The translations under genes were made by a program, and so were the position numbers. 18,035 nt of DNA from Choanephora cucurbitarum. Its lineage: Eukaryota; Mucoromycota; Mucoromycetes; Mucorales; Choanephoraceae. The notes under the pieces are model-generated. The model was not told the DNA's origin. It searched no databases and worked only from the letters and a program-made list of their open reading frames with translations. The DNA lies in assembly GCA_025331435.1 (NCBI GenBank), contig JAIWNI010000240.1, positions 1 through 18,035 of the forward strand. The letters run 5' to 3'. Positions 16,326 through 18,035 of the stretch are shown in pieces. Within the stretch, counting starts at the first letter, position 1, and every line of letters begins with the position of its first letter.

Positions 16326-18035
16326 TAGTTACGAAAAGGGAACAGATGATATCCTAAAAAAGAAAAAGGGAGGACATGATCCTTCCATATGAATGAAACA
16401 TTCAAAGAGATTTAGATTGCGTCTAAATTTTAAAGGAGAGGCAATTTCTGGACGGTAGGCTGTATTAAAAATTTAAGTGTAAATGATAAAAAAGAATAGA
16501 AAAAAGCAACGAGTTGAGTAAAGAAGAAGCGGATGCAATAAGCGTAAGGGTAGAAACGGAGAATATTTATTTATTCAAGCTTGTGTATCCTGACTAAGGT
16601 AAATGTAGAAGTTACAGTCAACAAGATGAGTGGTCCTATAAAGTGAAGCATAAGTTATAAGATAATACTGTTTATCTTTTGTATGAAATAGAAAAGATAA
16701 AAGAACGGCAAGTCGCACAAAGAGAGCTTACGACTCTCTTTTTAATCATGCTGAGACTTGAATCATCAGTTTGCTGCAGTATAGATGTTGTTGTTCATCG
16801 TCTTGGATTCAAAGCACGACTTTCTTCCTCTGTTTGTGAATAGCTGGTTTGAGTTAGGTAGCTGAAAGCGTACTCATGAGTTGCTGCTATGCTTACTAAA
16901 CTTTAAAGAACGGATAGAGTTAGTAAGAAGCCTTTCGTGTGATTATATCAATAGCTATACCCACTCAGTTATGCATCTGTAAAACGTTTAATACCATAGT
17001 ATTCATTTTAAGATGTTCACAACAAGTTAAAAAGATAGAAAGAAGCAGAATATGAAGATAATAAAAAAACGGGAAAGGAAAAGGAAGCAAATAACAAAAA
17101 CCAAGCCATCTTAAATTTAAACTCTTTATCCAATTCTCGACCTTTTTTGGATAGCCTTTAATAAATAACAGAGACACAAGAGACAAAGTTCGGTTAACTT
17201 AATAGATATACAAAAATCATAAGCCGAATACAACAGACAAATCCATCTTAATTTAAGACTGCATCTTCTTTAAAGACCTCACATACACTGTGAATAAGAC
17301 ATTTAATATTTGCAAAAGTGGCTTTAAATGGTGAGCAATGAATGCCTACTGCTGTCATTTCTAAATATGCTAATACTCGGATCAAACAAATCATTGCATG
17401 ATGCTAAAGAGTGATATGAGGATTGCCTTTATTGAAATCCAACTTTATCAATATCCCCAAAGCCAATTCCCAAATCTTTCCTAAACATGAAGCCTTTCTG
17501 AAAACCATTTACCTTTACATTATCAATACTCATATGAACCTATACGAGATGATCCACACAATCAAATTCATATCATTCGATAACCTTCTTTACAAATTAA
17601 ATATAGTTGATCATCTTCAGTAGAGTGTTGAATAGATATCCGTTCCCTTATCCAGAATGAGATTTTCAAACTGATCAGATAGAAATATAATAGCTAATAA
17701 ATAATATTTATATTAGTTACTATAATCTCATACTTTAAAGGTTGTAGAAAGGCTTACCAGTATAGGAATAATTGATTTGAGATAAACAACAGGTATAAGG
17801 CAACTATATCTGTCACCAACCTCAATGTTTTCCAACACACGTAGAAGAAGAACCATACAAATAACACATTAGAATCCATTCAGTTTGTCTAATATTCGAT
17901 AGAAGCATTGAGATGATAAGCAATAGAGGTTAAATAGACTGTAGAAGTCGAATTGCTGGCTAGAGTGTTGATCAATGGAGAATAAAAAAATAGTCAAGAT
18001 ATGTATTAAAAAAAGTGTAGTCTTACTTACTATCT

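Larger units (their letters stand above)
15665..18035. other. AT-rich region without a recognised gene
   Basis: The 3' LTR of the Ty3 element should begin somewhere here but was not recognised. The first 300 bases are T-rich and give a Phe/Leu/Tyr-rich false frame (15674-15958). A purine-rich block lies at 16230-16560. A minus-strand frame at 16965-17186 encodes a hydrophobic peptide that follows simply from T-richness. From 17200 to the end I see no coding or repeat signal beyond simple AT-richness. Confidence 0.5.

Noticed and set aside
16965..17186. Minus-strand frame with a hydrophobic segment
   Set aside because: Same reason: T-rich composition on that strand, nothing recognised.
1..18035. 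tRNA or rRNA genes, CRISPR arrays, bacterial operons
   Set aside because: No cloverleaf, no rRNA-like block and no regularly spaced repeats were seen; the content is eukaryotic transposon sequence.

Overview
The window looks like a heterochromatic or intergenic stretch of an AT-rich fungal genome, and the best guess is an early-diverging (Mucoromycota-type) fungus. That guess rests on the co-occurrence of Ty3/gypsy, DIRS-like tyrosine-recombinase retrotransposons, CACTA and Tc1/mariner elements with AT-rich codon use. No ribosomal gene or host housekeeping gene is present to confirm it. I see no intact host gene. Nearly every recognisable coding region is a broken transposon gene.

Layout. 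(1) 1-740: AT-rich, nothing recognised. (2) About 746-1715: a decayed Tc1/mariner element with the transposase DDE motifs still readable across several frames. (3) 1716-3980: no gene. It includes a pyrimidine-rich stretch, a small terminal-repeat-like motif near 3436, and the presumed leader of the next element. (4) 4004 to about 15458: one Ty3/gypsy retrotransposon (Gag, zinc knuckle, protease, reverse transcriptase, RNase H, integrase, GPF/Y module), full of stops and frameshifts. (5) Inside its gag, at 4729-10941, sits a DIRS-like retrotransposon with inverted terminal repeats, Gag, RT/RNase H, tyrosine recombinase and an internal complementary region. (6) That DIRS element carries two later insertions: a 602-bp solo LTR in its gag (5475-6076) and a 1411-bp CACTA (En/Spm-type) DNA element between RT/RNase H and recombinase (8271-9681). 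(7) 15459-18035: AT-rich, with a possible chromodomain remnant at its start and otherwise no gene.

The order of events can be read from the nesting: Ty3 element first, DIRS into its gag, then the LTR element and the CACTA element into the DIRS copy. The DIRS and LTR boundaries are supported because conceptual removal of each insertion makes the interrupted reading frame continuous. The CACTA boundaries are supported by its terminal repeats and a 3-bp target duplication. Many in-frame stops sit where family motifs expect Gln or Trp, so transition mutations at C:G pairs probably drove much of the decay.

The most interesting structures are the recombination-site architecture of the DIRS element (two related inverted repeats around 10-nt spacers, plus a third degenerate copy) and the CACTA element, whose interior holds an unrecognised gene-like segment with a plausible intron and no visible transposase.
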